A stretch of DNA of 64,000 bases from Trichormus sp. M33_DOE_039 (GTDB lineage Bacteria; Cyanobacteriota; Cyanobacteriia; Cyanobacteriales; Nostocaceae): the NCBI GenBank assembly GCA_015296085.1, contig DVDT01000105.1, positions 82,346-146,345 on the forward strand, written 5' to 3'. The notes beneath the pieces were generated by a model. The model saw nothing but the letters and a program-made list of their open reading frames with translations, had not been told where the DNA came from and made no database searches. A program made the position numbers and the translations under genes. Below are positions 1-8,892 of this stretch, one piece after another; position 1 is the stretch's first letter; each line of letters begins with the position of its first letter.

Positions 1-932
1 ATGAAAACAGCAGGTGTTCTAGTTGGTTGCTGTGAGGCAGCACTGTAGGGTGTATACAATCCAGGGTGAACACTGGCGGCTGTTGTGCCAATAATTACTA
101 GTTTATCTTTGATCCAGTGGGGATTAACTTGATGATTGAGAACTTGCGTTAGGGTGACAGTGTGCGCCAATTCGTTAGGATGGCGGTAGTTCAACAGGAT
201 TTGATAACCACGAGCATTAATATCTTGGTAACTACCAGCATTGGCTGAAAGAATGGGGAAGATGGTTTTGCCGAGACGAAAGTTGTGTTGGGCAAAATCG
301 ACGTGAATATCCTCTTGTTCGAGATAGTTAATTGCTACTAAAGCCGCAAATGAAAATTGTGTAGCACATTTTTGATCTGTGGGTTCGGCAAACACTAAAG
401 CACGGCGAATGATTTGGTCTTCCTGACTGTCAGGAATTAAATCGTTATAACCAATATTTTCTATAGGGAAGTTAGGAGGGGGTGGAATTTCCGACCTACC
501 CATACTACTTAATACACAAGTGCCAATGATATTGGTGGGTTTTTCGAGATCTTGACCTAAATTTTGCTGTTGAGGTCGGTAAATATTTAGACCAATGACA
601 CGGGGTTGATGCGCTTCTAGTTTAGCTAAGAGTTGATTAATAGTGGCATCTGAAAGCGGCCATTTTGTTAGTGCTAAATCTTCTTCTGTAATTGTTACTA
701 CTAGTATGCGTGAATCTGGTGGTTTTATAGGACGCGATCGCAACATCTGATCATAGGCTTTCAACTCCCAAGATTGCAACCATTTTAATTCTCGACTACC
801 CCAAACTACAGCCGTTATCCCTAGACTTGTCACCAAAATTATTCGCCACCAGTGCTGATTAAAACTGGTGTCTCGGTAACTTTTATCTTTGATGAAGATG
901 CTTTGGAGTCTGTTTAAGATACGACTAATCAC
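1..932 (-). CDS. CHASE2-domain membrane protein, cut by left edge
   Basis: I read this reading frame directly; it is open from a GTG at 932 to the window edge, about 310 codons, and its C-terminus lies outside. After a short cytoplasmic head comes one membrane segment (residues about 32-50, WWRIILVTSLGITAVVW), then a CHASE2 domain beginning with the typical AYDQMLRSRP motif and continuing through VVTITEEDLA, VIGLNIYR and NYRHPNELA. CHASE2 is an extracytoplasmic sensor domain usually tethered to kinases, cyclases or CHAT proteases. The same motifs occur in the CHAT-CHASE2 protein at 18368-20698 (MMRSRP, VTIDDEDI, IGLDIYRDF, LNYRASKQIA), so the two are paralogous in this domain. No CHAT domain precedes CHASE2 here, and the output domain, if any, is beyond the edge. 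The GTG start is the only plausible initiator I see; no ATG lies just upstream in frame. Confidence 0.75.
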   Translation of the reverse strand, partial: MISRILNRLQSIFIKDKSYRDTSFNQHWWRIILVTSLGITAVVWGSRELKWLQSWELKAYDQMLRSRPIKPPDSRILVVTITEEDLALTKWPLSDATINQLLAKLEAHQPRVIGLNIYRPQQQNLGQDLEKPTNIIGTCVLSSMGRSEIPPPPNFPIENIGYNDLIPDSQEDQIIRRALVFAEPTDQKCATQFSFAALVAINYLEQEDIHVDFAQHNFRLGKTIFPILSANAGSYQDINARGYQILLNYRHPNELAHTVTLTQVLNHQVNPHWIKDKLVIIGTTAASVHPGLYTPYSAASQQPTRTPAVF

Positions 933-1290
933 GGCGTTGGGAGAGTAGCCTGAATGGGGAATAGGGCATGGGGTATCGGGGGGACAGTGCGGTTTTGGGG
1001 TTTCCCCCGAAGTTCAGAGCAGAGGAAACCTTCGCTCTAACTTCTCTCCAAGCGGAGCAACTGCTGTCATCAGGCATAAAAAGTTAAAATAACTCTTTCT
1101 TTTGCCCTTCTTTACGAGAGGCTGCGCCAACTGGTGACTCTAAGAGCGTCTCATAGAGAAGACCGCGCTGGCTCGCCTTTTACCTTTTACCTTTTGCTTT
1201 TTTGTGCTAGCTGTATTTAATTTAGCAAGTTACTAGCCAAGCGCGTCAGCGCAGCTCACCGCAGGTATCGCTATTTTTCTAACCCAACCC
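933..1290. other. Intergenic region rich in interspersed repeats
   Basis: No gene is seen. The stretch is made of cyanobacterial repeat-type sequence, including a GGGCATGGGG-like run near 965, a block at about 1002-1062, and a second block at about 1143-1170 (GAGCGTCTCATAGAGAAGAC). Both blocks have near copies inside the TPR-CHAT gene near 23603-23695. Confidence 0.6.
1002..1062 (-). repeat. Interspersed repeat, copy A
   Basis: Read on the minus strand, this block runs TTGCTCCGCTTGGAGAGAAG, then TTAGAGCGAAGGTTTCCTCT, then GCTCTGAACTTCGGGGGAAA. It matches the plus strand at 23603-23663 at roughly four bases in five, including an identical GGTTTCCTCTGCTCTGAACT core. Copy A is intergenic and copy B is inside a coding region. 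No transposase or clear terminal repeats are seen, so it is a passive short interspersed element. Confidence 0.65.
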
Positions 1291-1557
1291 TCAACTCATC
1301 TCCTCTTGTTGAGCATCCACAACCTGATTTGCTGGCGTGAGTGGAACTGCTTCTTTAGAGGGCGCAAACGATTCTACCGGAGACTGTTCACCGCCATCAT
1401 TAAAATAAGCACCAATAATCTTTTCGTAGTTAGAAGCAACTGCTAAAAAAGCCCCACCCAAAATATAGATAGGTAATGGGAAAGAAAATCCCTTTAACCA
1501 GTCAAACAGTTCTGCTAAGGCAAACAACACCAAAAAGCAAGCCAACCAAACCCTCAT
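1291..1557 (-). CDS. Small membrane protein of unknown function (88 aa)
   Basis: I do not recognise the family. The protein has two hydrophobic stretches (residues about 3-20 and 27-43), consistent with two short membrane segments, followed by a polar acidic tail rich in Glu, Gln, Ser and Pro. The frame uses an ATG at 1557 and runs to a stop at 1291. The hydrophobic-then-acidic composition and lack of low-complexity artefacts suggest a real small protein, but no motif assigns a role. It stands alone; its nearest minus-strand neighbour is the CHASE2 gene beyond a 350-base repeat-rich gap. Confidence 0.55.
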   Translation of the reverse strand: MRVWLACFLVLFALAELFDWLKGFSFPLPIYILGGAFLAVASNYEKIIGAYFNDGGEQSPVESFAPSKEAVPLTPANQVVDAQQEEMS

Positions 1558-2091
1558 GTCTCTATCCCCTCTATCTCAATCATTTCATTTCTAGGGTAAA
1601 CAGCTTGCATTGCATAATACCTGACGTATACTTTAATCACAATTTTAAATCAAAGACTTCAGAACTTGACGGGAATTGCTTTCACTCATCTGGTAATCAG
1701 ACTAGAATTCCCATGCAGATTTTCAGGATTAGCCGCAAGTCGAGGATTAGACAAACGCTTAAACAGGCAATGTAAGGCAATCTCACATTGTGACAAAGAA
1801 CACCGGAGGTGTGTAACGCATAAGTTCTTCCACTGCGGATTTCATTTAAATACGATCAATCAGTTCGTAGGCGAAGCAACGAAGTATGACATTAATAAAA
1901 GCCGAATATTAGCAATTATGACTATGATGAGGTATATTTGTTTGATGTAATAGCTTTTCCTTCTGGAAAGCAAATTGCCGAGTAATTTATCGGCATTGGT
2001 CGCTGCTCATCTTATGAAACACGACCACGCAATTTTTATATCATCAGGCGCATCTGACGTATTCGACACACCATTTGCTATTTTGATCATC

Positions 2092-2124
2092 AAGGACAAG
2101 AATAATACTCTTGTCCTTTATTTT
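2092..2124 (+). terminator. Rho-independent terminator candidate
   Basis: A perfect 9-bp stem (AAGGACAAG / CTTGTCCTT, loop AATAATACT) is followed directly by TATTTTT on the plus strand. No plus-strand gene ends just upstream, so it would terminate an unannotated transcript. Confidence 0.55.
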
Positions 2125-2228
2125 TGGGGCAACTTTTCGACCTCGAAAGCAAACTTTTGGTAAATTTACTCACTTAAGCTTGTTCAGGCTTTGTGGTTAG
2201 ATACTCATCTATATTATTCTAGATATCA

Positions 2229-2262
2229 ATAATACACTAAAACGACCGATTTAGTGTATTAT
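2229..2262. repeat. 13-bp perfect inverted repeat
   Basis: The arms ATAATACACTAAA and TTTAGTGTATTAT are exact complements around the 8-base loop ACGACCGA. There is no T-run characteristic of a terminator. It could be an operator or an RNA stem; no adjacent gene clarifies which. Confidence 0.5.
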
Positions 2263-2662
2263 AAGCTCATGACTGAATATAAAACTACATTCAAGCTAGC
2301 ATTCATCAGTTGTATTTACCACTCAAGATTTAGTACTTAATGGTTTTATGAATAAATATTGAGGATAGTAATTCTTGAAAAAAATCAGTCCACTGCTAAC
2401 TATCCTCCTTCCTATTCTCTACACATGTAAATAATTCTCCTCATCAGAGCGGATTGCTATATTTATGCTATAAAAACCAAAATAAGGTTGTAATATGAAG
2501 GATAACTAATCAAATTCTTTGTATTCTATTTTGAGATAGGGTCGCTATCTAAGTAACATTTTTTCATTGAAAAACCTATTAATTAAATATTAAAAACTAT
2601 TGCCGTCCATGTCCAAACTTTTATGAAAAATTAAGCATTGTTTAGCAGTGGAGATTTGAGTC

Positions 2663-2866
2663 ATGTTTTTTGGTCAAATTGAAAGAGAAATGTTATCGGC
2701 AGAAATGTATTCCATCTGGCAAAATCAGCAATTGCCAGATTATTTGCATTTACAGATAAATCAAGAACTAGGAAAACAAGATATTTGGGAATCACATAGT
2801 CAAGATAGTCAAACAACACCACAGAAAGCGAAAATATTAACAATAGCTAAAAGTTTTTTCTTTTAA
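2663..2866 (+). CDS. Possible small protein (67 aa), unrecognised
   Basis: An ATG at 2663 has a GGAG about 10 bases upstream (GTGGAGATTTGAGTC). The product is polar, rich in Gln, and predicted partly helical (FGQIEREMLSAEMYSIW, then LHLQINQELG), ending in SFFF. A short frame of 60 codons runs on the opposite strand over the same bases, which weakens the call. I recognise no family; the case rests only on the ribosome-binding site and the non-random amino-acid use. Confidence 0.33.
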   Translation: MFFGQIEREMLSAEMYSIWQNQQLPDYLHLQINQELGKQDIWESHSQDSQTTPQKAKILTIAKSFFF

Positions 2867-3200
2867 TTAGAAAGAGGATGTAGGAGTATAGGGGAAATTA
2901 TTTGACTGCAATTACCTTTCTTTTTAACTTTGGCTTTTGAGTAGCGATCGCCTGCGGTGTGAGTTGGTGGGAAAAAACATAACCATGTTAAAAAAGACAA
3001 ATGAGGCTAAAATCCTCTTCCCTTCTACTTTCTCCCACATATAAATAGTTACACTGTTCTGACTGTAAAAAGGGGTGTAAGGGTGTAGGGGTGTAAGGGA
3101 AAGACTTTTTCATGTTTTCTTATGTACGCAGTTCATGACGGCTACTTAACACCAATTCCATTCCTAATTTTTCACCGAACCAGAGAAGGAATTAGTATTA
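2867..3200. other. Intergenic, with short tandem GGGTGTA repeat
   Basis: No gene is seen. At about 3071-3099 a G-rich unit (AGGGGTGTA, AGGGTGTA, GGGGTGTA) is repeated in tandem, typical of cyanobacterial short tandemly repeated sequences. A HIP1-like GCGATCGC lies near 2944. The leader of the next gene begins near 3150 and carries AGAAGGAAT as a ribosome-binding site. Confidence 0.5.
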
Positions 3201-4268
3201 ATGACACACCTATTTGAACCTTTCAAGCTTCGTGAAGTCACCTTTCGCAACCGCATTGCCATGTCGCCCATGTGCCAATATTCCAGCACCAATGGATTTG
3301 CTAACGACTGGCACTTGGTTCATTTAGCCTCTCGTGCAGTAGGTGGTACAGGTTTAGTAATTACAGAAGCGGCCGCTGTTGAACCTCGTGGTCGGATTAC
3401 GCCCCAAGATTTAGGAATTTGGTCAGATGACCACATCGAATATTTATCTAGAATTGTAGGATTAATACATAACTTTGGGGCTGTAGCTGGTATTCAATTA
3501 GCCCATGCGGGTAGAAAAGCTAGTACTGCTAAACCTAGTCGCGGCGGCAAAGTATTAGATGAATCTCAAGAGGGCTGGCGGCCAATAGTTTCGAGTAGTG
3601 CGATCGCTTTTAATAAAGATAGTCCCATACCCGAAGCCTTGAGTTTAGAAGGAATTAGACAAGTTATTCACGCTTTCGTGCAAGCTACGCAACGTTCCCT
3701 AGAAGCAGGTTTTAAAGTAGTAGAAATTCATGCAGCCCACGGCTACTTATTACATCAGTTCCTCTCACCCCTAGTCAACCAACGTCAAGATCATTACGGT
3801 GGTAGCTTTGAAAACCGGACTCGTATATTGCGAGAAGTCGTCACAGCCGTCCGAGAGGTATGGCCACAGACACACCCCCTATTTGTCCGTATTTCAGCTA
3901 CAGATTGGATAGATAAAGGGTGGGATATTGAACAGAGTGTTGTCTTGAGTAAAGAACTAAAAACTCTGGGTGTAGACTTAATTGATTGTTCTTCAGGGGC
4001 AATCATCCCCGGTATCAATATCCCCGTCAAACCCGGATATCAAACCCAATTTGCCCAACGCATTCGCCAAGAAACCAACATCGCCACAGGTGCAGTCGGC
4101 TTAATTACTTCCCCCGAACAAGCTGACAAAATTATTCATGATGGCGTAGCTGACATAGTGCTTTTAGGACGTGAATTACTCCGTAATCCCTACTGGCCTC
4201 ACTTAGCCGCCAAACAACTAGGCTATGAAAAACATTGGCCAGTCCAATATGACCGAGCCTGGTTATAG
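3201..4268 (+). CDS. Old yellow enzyme-type NADH:flavin oxidoreductase (YqjM-like)
   Basis: The 355-residue protein is a TIM-barrel FMN enzyme of the OYE family, which reduces activated C=C bonds with NAD(P)H. The N-terminus (LFEPFKLREVTFRNRIAMSP) is followed by MCQYSS, which holds the cysteine typical of the YqjM/thermophilic-like OYE class. QLAHAGRKAS (about residue 100), EIHAAHGYLLHQFLSP (about 175) with the paired histidines that bind substrate, and NRQDHYGGSFENR are family signatures. The phosphate-binding part (TGAVGLITSPEQA, LLGRELLRNPYWP) is near the C-terminus. Length is normal for the class. The ATG is preceded by AGAAGGAATTAGTATTA, giving a good ribosome-binding site. The physiological substrate cannot be told from sequence; roles in detoxifying reactive enals or in redox stress are common for such enzymes. 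It is monocistronic here. Confidence 0.92.
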   Translation: MTHLFEPFKLREVTFRNRIAMSPMCQYSSTNGFANDWHLVHLASRAVGGTGLVITEAAAVEPRGRITPQDLGIWSDDHIEYLSRIVGLIHNFGAVAGIQLAHAGRKASTAKPSRGGKVLDESQEGWRPIVSSSAIAFNKDSPIPEALSLEGIRQVIHAFVQATQRSLEAGFKVVEIHAAHGYLLHQFLSPLVNQRQDHYGGSFENRTRILREVVTAVREVWPQTHPLFVRISATDWIDKGWDIEQSVVLSKELKTLGVDLIDCSSGAIIPGINIPVKPGYQTQFAQRIRQETNIATGAVGLITSPEQADKIIHDGVADIVLLGRELLRNPYWPHLAAKQLGYEKHWPVQYDRAWL

Positions 4269-4595
4269 TTATTTCTCATACCAAGTTGCAGTCAAAGATA
4301 GTAACCTGGGGTGGGGAGTAGGAATACTATTTTTGAAAGCAACTTAGTATCAGATATGGTTCAAAGCGGCCATGATATGATTCAAAACTATATTTTTATC
4401 TATATTTGATTTAACGCTGATATTTGTTTATTGCGATCGCTCTGTTGTCACTCATGCGATCGCCTACTACGGCTTTAACTAAATAAAAATGATAATCGTA
4501 AAGAAGGGGGTAGGTGGATGCCTAAGCCAGAACGTCACCTCTCTGACGTTTTTGGTATTTTAAGTGTGTGGATGTCATTTCTGATACTAATGATG
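4269..4595. other. Intergenic, two HIP1 sites
   Basis: No gene is seen between the convergent OYE and coaBC genes. Two HIP1 octamers (near 4434 and 4456) and a repeat-type sequence (TTGCAGTCAAAGATAGTAAC) near 4284 are the only features. No strong intrinsic terminator was found. Confidence 0.45.
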
Positions 4596-5876
4596 TCATT
4601 TATTAAAAATACCATTGCTCTCCTCTCTTACCTGCGGAATGTGGGATTTATTGAGTCTACTGACAAAATCAAATAAGTAATGTGCCATTTCTAATTTAGA
4701 ACAGGGTGGAATTTTCACTTGCTGCCCTTGACTGTTTAAAAATATAGCTTGATTATTATTGCTACCAAAACCACTATCAGGTTGATCGATCGGATTGGCA
4801 ACAATGGCATCTAATTGCTTACGTTGTAATTTTTCCATTGCTGGCGTAATAATATCCCCAGTTTGGGCAGCGAAACCAATTAAACGCTGATGGGGCTGTT
4901 TGAGTTGAGCTAACTGGGCGACGATATCAGGGACAGGTGCTAAAGGTAAAGTTTGAGGGAGCGATCGCTTGGGTAGTTTCTCTGGGCTATAATCTTTGGG
5001 CTTAACATCAGCTACGGCCGCAGACATGACAATAATATCTGCGGTAGGTAAATATTCCAGCATTACTTGCTGCATTTCTTCAGCACTAATCACAGGAATG
5101 CCTTGTACTCCCAAAGGTACATCCCAACTAGCTACGCCATGTACTAAAGTCACCTTTGCACCTCGATGAAAGGCAGCTTGGGCTAAAGCAAGTCCCATTT
5201 TCCCTGTTGAGGGATTACCGATAAACCGCACAGGATCAAGATATTCTCGTGTACCACCAGCACTAACTAAAACTTGTTTTCCGACTAAATCACGCTTGCC
5301 CTTGGTATGTAGCAGTGAGTGAATATAAGTGACAATTTCGGGAGGTTCTGCCATTCTACCAGCACCGACGCGATCGCATGCCAATAACCCCGATGCAGTA
5401 CTCATCCCGTGATATCTAACATCTCCTAATAACTGTTGCCAATTACGCTGTACTGTTAACTGTTCCCACATATCAGTATTCATTGCTGGTGCTAACAATA
5501 CAGGACAGGTAGAAGCTAACACAGTGTTGGTCAGTAAATTATCTGCCATCCCATAAGTTAACTTAGCTAATGTATTAGCTGTCAGAGGAGCAATAACTAA
5601 TAAATCAGCCCACTCTCCCAACTCAATATGCAAGGGACGTGAGTGAGTTGGTTGCCAAAAATCATTATCTGTGTAGGCTCGATGACGAGAAAGAGTAGAT
5701 AAAGTTAGGGGTGTAATAAATTCCTGTGCAGAATTAGTGAGGATAACGCGGACTTCTACCCCACTTTTAAACAGCGTCGAAACCACCTCACAAACTTTGT
5801 AGGCTGCAATACCACCACCCACACCAATTAGAACCCTGGGTGGTCGGTTTTCAATTTGGAGTTGGGTATCAGACAT
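4596..5876 (-). CDS. coaBC: Bifunctional phosphopantothenoylcysteine decarboxylase / phosphopantothenate-cysteine ligase
   Basis: This is the fused CoaBC enzyme of coenzyme A biosynthesis: the ligase joins 4'-phosphopantothenate to cysteine and the decarboxylase makes 4'-phosphopantetheine. The N-terminal flavin-dependent half has [10 protein letters not shown], the catalytic histidine in [13 protein letters not shown], the PAMNTDMW motif and the conserved cysteine in [13 protein letters not shown]. The C-terminal ligase half starts near residue 190 with [18 protein letters not shown], then [12 protein letters not shown] and GFAAQTGD. Length is typical. I chose the ATG at 5876 because the frame extends upstream only through a TTG at 5900. 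The pathway supplies the phosphopantetheine arm needed by the carrier proteins of the PKS operon, but that is a general requirement and not a sign of linkage. Confidence 0.95.
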   Translation of the reverse strand: MSDTQLQIENRPPRVLIGVGGGIAAYKVCEVVSTLFKSGVEVRVILTNSAQEFITPLTLSTLSRHRAYTDNDFWQPTHSRPLHIELGEWADLLVIAPLTANTLAKLTYGMADNLLTNTVLASTCPVLLAPAMNTDMWEQLTVQRNWQQLLGDVRYHGMSTASGLLACDRVGAGRMAEPPEIVTYIHSLLHTKGKRDLVGKQVLVSAGGTREYLDPVRFIGNPSTGKMGLALAQAAFHRGAKVTLVHGVASWDVPLGVQGIPVISAEEMQQVMLEYLPTADIIVMSAAVADVKPKDYSPEKLPKRSLPQTLPLAPVPDIVAQLAQLKQPHQRLIGFAAQTGDIITPAMEKLQRKQLDAIVANPIDQPDSGFGSNNNQAIFLNSQGQQVKIPPCSKLEMAHYLFDFVSRLNKSHIPQVREESNGIFNK

Positions 5877-5922
5877 GGTAATTAGTCCAGAATTAATCAA
5901 GTGACTTCATCCTGATGTCATA

Positions 5923-6903
5923 TTACACTCCAATTAATTGAATAATCATGAAGTAGATTAGCAAACTCAATACATCTTGAATGATTGTAGCTACAGGCCC
6001 AGAACCAAATGCTGGGTCTTTACCTAAACGGTAAAGTAGCCAGGGAAAAAGTAGTCCAATACTCGTGGCTACACCACCAGCTGTAATAATGGTCAAGGCC
6101 ACAGCGAAAGCTAGCCGCACATTAGCAAAGGCTATTAATATAAGCGGAAAACTCAAAGTAGCGAGTGCTATCCCAATTAACAAACCTGTCCACAATTCTC
6201 CAGTTAATAACTTTTGCAGAGATGTATTGTGATTAAAAGAAAGACCTCGTACAACAATTGCTTCCGTTTGCGTGCCGATCGCATCTGCTAAGTATACGAT
6301 CCCAGGCACAAAAAAAGCGATAAATACACGAGCTTCAAGAGTCCGCTCAAAACGTGAAACCACGAATGTGGCTAGTATACTCCCCAATAATCCCACCAAT
6401 AACCACGGTAGGCGATCGGATGTCCTTTGGACTGGCGATGCTTCTAGAGCGTGAAGTGCTTGGTAATTATCATCACGAATACCAGTAAGCCGATGTAAAT
6501 CTTCAATATGCTCTCTTCTTAATATGGAAATTAAAGACTGAGCTGGGACAATTCCCAAAAAATGACCTTGATAGTCCACTACAGGAACATCCACTAATCC
6601 ACATCTAACGGCTAAACCTGCAACCTTTTCTTGGTCATCATCAGGATTCACCGTAGGTGGTTGAATAGTCATAATTTCACTTAGTTTTTGGGATTGTAAA
6701 GCACTTAACAGTGTGATTAAGCGAACTAGTCCCAGCAAATGACCTTGTTTATCCGTGATGTAGACAGCTTCTATAGAATTAAATACATTACCAGTGAGTC
6801 TAGCTATGACAGAACCAACACTTTCATCTACATAAGCCAAAGGAACACCTGATACTAGATGTTGAGCAGCAGTTTCAAAAAGCGGAGACTTGGTAACTGA
6901 CAT
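5923..6903 (-). CDS. Short MgtE-family Mg2+/divalent cation transporter (CBS pair plus membrane domain)
   Basis: The 326-residue protein has two CBS domains (about residues 15-70 and 75-135; note ITDKQGHLLGLVRL and VVDYQGHFLGIVP) followed by an MgtE-type membrane domain with five helices from about residue 165. Family features are the FFVPGIVYLADAIGTQTEAI stretch with VVRGL after it, and LGKDPAFGSGPVATIIQD, which carries the acidic residue of the ion pore. Typical MgtE proteins are about 450 residues with an N-terminal superhelical domain that gates the pore by Mg2+; that domain is absent here. AAGGAG sits just upstream of the ATG. A terminator at 6942-6971 separates it from the DUF5132 gene, so it probably has its own promoter or depends on readthrough. 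Confidence 0.85.
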   Translation of the reverse strand: MSVTKSPLFETAAQHLVSGVPLAYVDESVGSVIARLTGNVFNSIEAVYITDKQGHLLGLVRLITLLSALQSQKLSEIMTIQPPTVNPDDDQEKVAGLAVRCGLVDVPVVDYQGHFLGIVPAQSLISILRREHIEDLHRLTGIRDDNYQALHALEASPVQRTSDRLPWLLVGLLGSILATFVVSRFERTLEARVFIAFFVPGIVYLADAIGTQTEAIVVRGLSFNHNTSLQKLLTGELWTGLLIGIALATLSFPLILIAFANVRLAFAVALTIITAGGVATSIGLLFPWLLYRLGKDPAFGSGPVATIIQDVLSLLIYFMIIQLIGV

Positions 6904-6941
6904 TTACTCATCTCCTTTTAGCTGTTGTTAATTTATTTTTC

Positions 6942-6971
6942 AAAAAAAGGAATGGATATTTTACCCATCCC
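6942..6971 (-). terminator. Intrinsic terminator after the DUF5132 gene
   Basis: On the minus strand GGGATGGGTA and TATCCATTCC form a 10-bp stem with two G-U pairs and a 3-base loop, followed by seven T. It lies 35 bases after the stop at 7007. Confidence 0.7.
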
Positions 6972-7006
6972 TTGAAAAACTTATTTTGAGCAAACTAGCT
7001 AACCTA

Positions 7007-7285
7007 CTATTCTGCTTTGGCAGGTTCTATATTACTTGTGTGTTGTTCAGCTAGTTCAGCTTTTGCTTCGGCAACGATATCTTCAAAATTTTCACCAACT
7101 TCTGCAATTACTCCTTTGCCCTTTTCATAAAGGACAATTCCACCTTTTATAGTTGCCTTGGTTAAGGATTTGCCAAGACCTCCCACCGCAGGAATAATTA
7201 CGGGTAGAAGAACTATTGCAGCAATGCCAGGGACACCAAGATTTTCAACTACTTCTTCTAATTCAGGTACGATTTTCATTGCCAT
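7007..7285 (-). CDS. DUF5132-type small membrane-associated protein (92 aa)
   Basis: The layout is that of the cyanobacterial DUF5132 family: an acidic N-terminus (PELEEVVENL), a hydrophobic segment (IAAIVLLPVIIPAVGGLGK, about residues 21-40), then AGGIVLYEKGKG-like sequence (IKGGIVLYEKGKGVIAEVGE) and a Glu/Ala-rich helical tail. Such proteins have no established function. The start is the ATG at 7285, with a second Met two codons on that could equally be used; AGGAG lies upstream in the leader. A terminator closes the transcript at 6942-6971. Confidence 0.65.
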   Translation of the reverse strand: MAMKIVPELEEVVENLGVPGIAAIVLLPVIIPAVGGLGKSLTKATIKGGIVLYEKGKGVIAEVGENFEDIVAEAKAELAEQHTSNIEPAKAE

Positions 7286-7481
7286 GAGGATTCTTAACTC
7301 CTAGATTCCTACACCTTAATCATACTTATTCTGATTAGAATGGTAACTAAATTATATATATTTTTATTAACATTTATATTAAAATTACAAGAGAGATAAA
7401 ATCATTTTTTAGCCAAAAATATCGCTAATCACAAAATAAAATTAGGCGTTTATTATTCATTTTTAAAATATCCTCTCAAAT

Positions 7482-8300
7482 TCAACCAAAAGAACCTTGA
7501 ATGTATTGTTTGGTGACTTGATGCTTAGGATGAGTAAAAATTACAGAAGAGTGGTCATACTCTACTAATTCGCCAACACGACTTCCTTCTTTCATTTCTA
7601 AATTAAAGAATGCTGTCATATCAGCAACTCGTGCTGCTTGTTGCATATTGTGCGTGACAATTATAATTGTGCAATTTGCTTTTAAACTCTGCATTAAATC
7701 TTCAATCTGATTGCTAGAAATTGGATCAAGAGCAGAGCAAGGTTCATCCATTAAAATTACTTCTGGTTGCACAGCGATCGCACGAGCAATGCACAGCCTT
7801 TGTTTTTGTCCTCCAGAAAGAGAAAGAGCATTATCTTTGAGCCTATTTTTCACTTCTTCCCAAAGAAAAGCCTGACGTAATGAATGTTCTACAAGTGCAT
7901 CTATATTACCTTTATGTCCATGAACGCGCAAACCAAAGGCAATATTATTATAGATAGATTTGGGAAAAGGATTAGGTCTTTGAAAGACCATTGTGATATA
8001 TCGACGCAGTAATATTGCATCTTCCTGGGGGTGATAAATATTGCGACCGTGAAAAAGAATTTCCCCATCTAAATGGGTGTTATCTATGAGATCATTGAGA
8101 CGATTAAAACATCTTAATAGGGTACTTTTACCACAACCAGAAGGGCCAATAAAAGCTGTGATGTAGTTTTTGTATATAGGAAGTTGGATATTGTGTAATG
8201 CTAAGTCATTGCCATAATAGAAAGCTTTGACATTTGCATATAAGATAGGTTCTATATTTTCAGAAAACCCCTCAGTTGCTTGTAAATAATCAGGGTTCAT
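7482..8300 (-). CDS. pstB: Phosphate ABC transporter ATP-binding protein PstB
   Basis: The 272-residue ATPase would energise high-affinity phosphate import. Walker A is GPSGCGKST (about residue 53), the signature is [15 protein letters not shown], Walker B is [13 protein letters not shown], and the switch histidine is in [15 protein letters not shown]. The FNRLNDLI stretch after Walker A and the [21 protein letters not shown]-loop are PstB hallmarks. It is an orphan: no pstS, pstC, pstA or phoU lies nearby, so it must partner membrane subunits encoded elsewhere or be an additional copy. The N-terminal 25 residues (up to [12 protein letters not shown]) are a little longer than in the standard protein. 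Confidence 0.92.
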   Translation of the reverse strand: MNPDYLQATEGFSENIEPILYANVKAFYYGNDLALHNIQLPIYKNYITAFIGPSGCGKSTLLRCFNRLNDLIDNTHLDGEILFHGRNIYHPQEDAILLRRYITMVFQRPNPFPKSIYNNIAFGLRVHGHKGNIDALVEHSLRQAFLWEEVKNRLKDNALSLSGGQKQRLCIARAIAVQPEVILMDEPCSALDPISSNQIEDLMQSLKANCTIIIVTHNMQQAARVADMTAFFNLEMKEGSRVGELVEYDHSSVIFTHPKHQVTKQYIQGSFG

Positions 8301-8892
8301 AACTCTTATATGAGCTTTTTGGCTGATAAAAATTTTGTCGCTTTTTTATTAAAAAAATCATAACATCAATATAAACCCAATCTTAAGTTATAGCTGAATT
8401 ATCAAAACTATTATTTTGACTAACATCATACTTACGACAGAGTTTAATCAAACAGACATAAATATTTCCAAATATCCCAGATGAATGAAGATATAGGGAA
8501 AATAGTGTTTTTTGACTAAAATTGCTGACTGCTCATGAGTTAAATTGAAATAAATCAACATTTATCATTGATTGAGGTATTTATAAGAAATCAATTATCT
8601 AGCTTCTAGGGTGGGAAGAACAGCCAGTCCGAATATACTGGACGGGCTGTTCTTCCCATACCACAAGAAAATTTGGGATATTTTTTATTGAGAAGTCTTG
8701 AATATCTACAGCGATAGATATAGATCACATCAAATAGTGACTACTCAATTAATTCTCATTTACTATTACCTACCGTAAAGATTTTTAGTAATTATTACTG
8801 AAGGATTAGAGTAATATTATTGATGTCAAATAATAATTGCCACACTGTGGTCAATCCATAGATATAATCCAACTAAGTATAAAAATGAGACA
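8301..8892. other. Divergent intergenic region with a very long hairpin
   Basis: This AT-rich 590-base stretch separates the divergent pstB and carboxylate-amine ligase genes and must hold both promoters. The one striking structure is the hairpin at 8612-8658. I find no convincing Pho box. Confidence 0.5.
8612..8658. repeat. Long inverted repeat (19-bp stem, one mismatch)
   Basis: The left arm TGGGAAGAACAGCCAGTCC pairs with the right arm GGACGGGCTGTTCTTCCCA around a 9-base loop, with one A/G mismatch. Neither strand has a following T-run, so it is not an ordinary terminator. It may be a small mobile repeat or a structured RNA. Confidence 0.7.

Larger units (their letters stand above)
1558..2662. 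other. Long intergenic region with hairpins; no convincing CDS
   Basis: About 1.1 kb is AT-rich with only short frames. The frames at 1476-1775, 1666-1950 and 1975-2163 overlap one another or use weak starts and have no recognisable protein character, so I leave them out. It does contain several hairpins: about 1952-1971 (GCTTTTCC/GGAAAGC), 1976-1995 (TGCCGA/TCGGCA), an intrinsic terminator at 2092-2124, and a 13-bp inverted repeat at 2229-2262. Together these suggest a plus-strand non-coding transcript or an untranslated leader, not yet identified. Confidence 0.4.

Noticed and set aside
1666..1950. 94-codon plus-strand frame in the gene-free region
   Set aside because: It overlaps another frame (1476-1775), has no ribosome-binding site and low-plausibility composition with mixed Cys, His and Arg. 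It looks like random open sequence in AT-rich DNA.
1975..2163. 62-codon plus-strand frame
   Set aside because: The start would be TTG, and the frame runs through the intrinsic terminator hairpin at 2092-2124; this fits non-coding sequence better.
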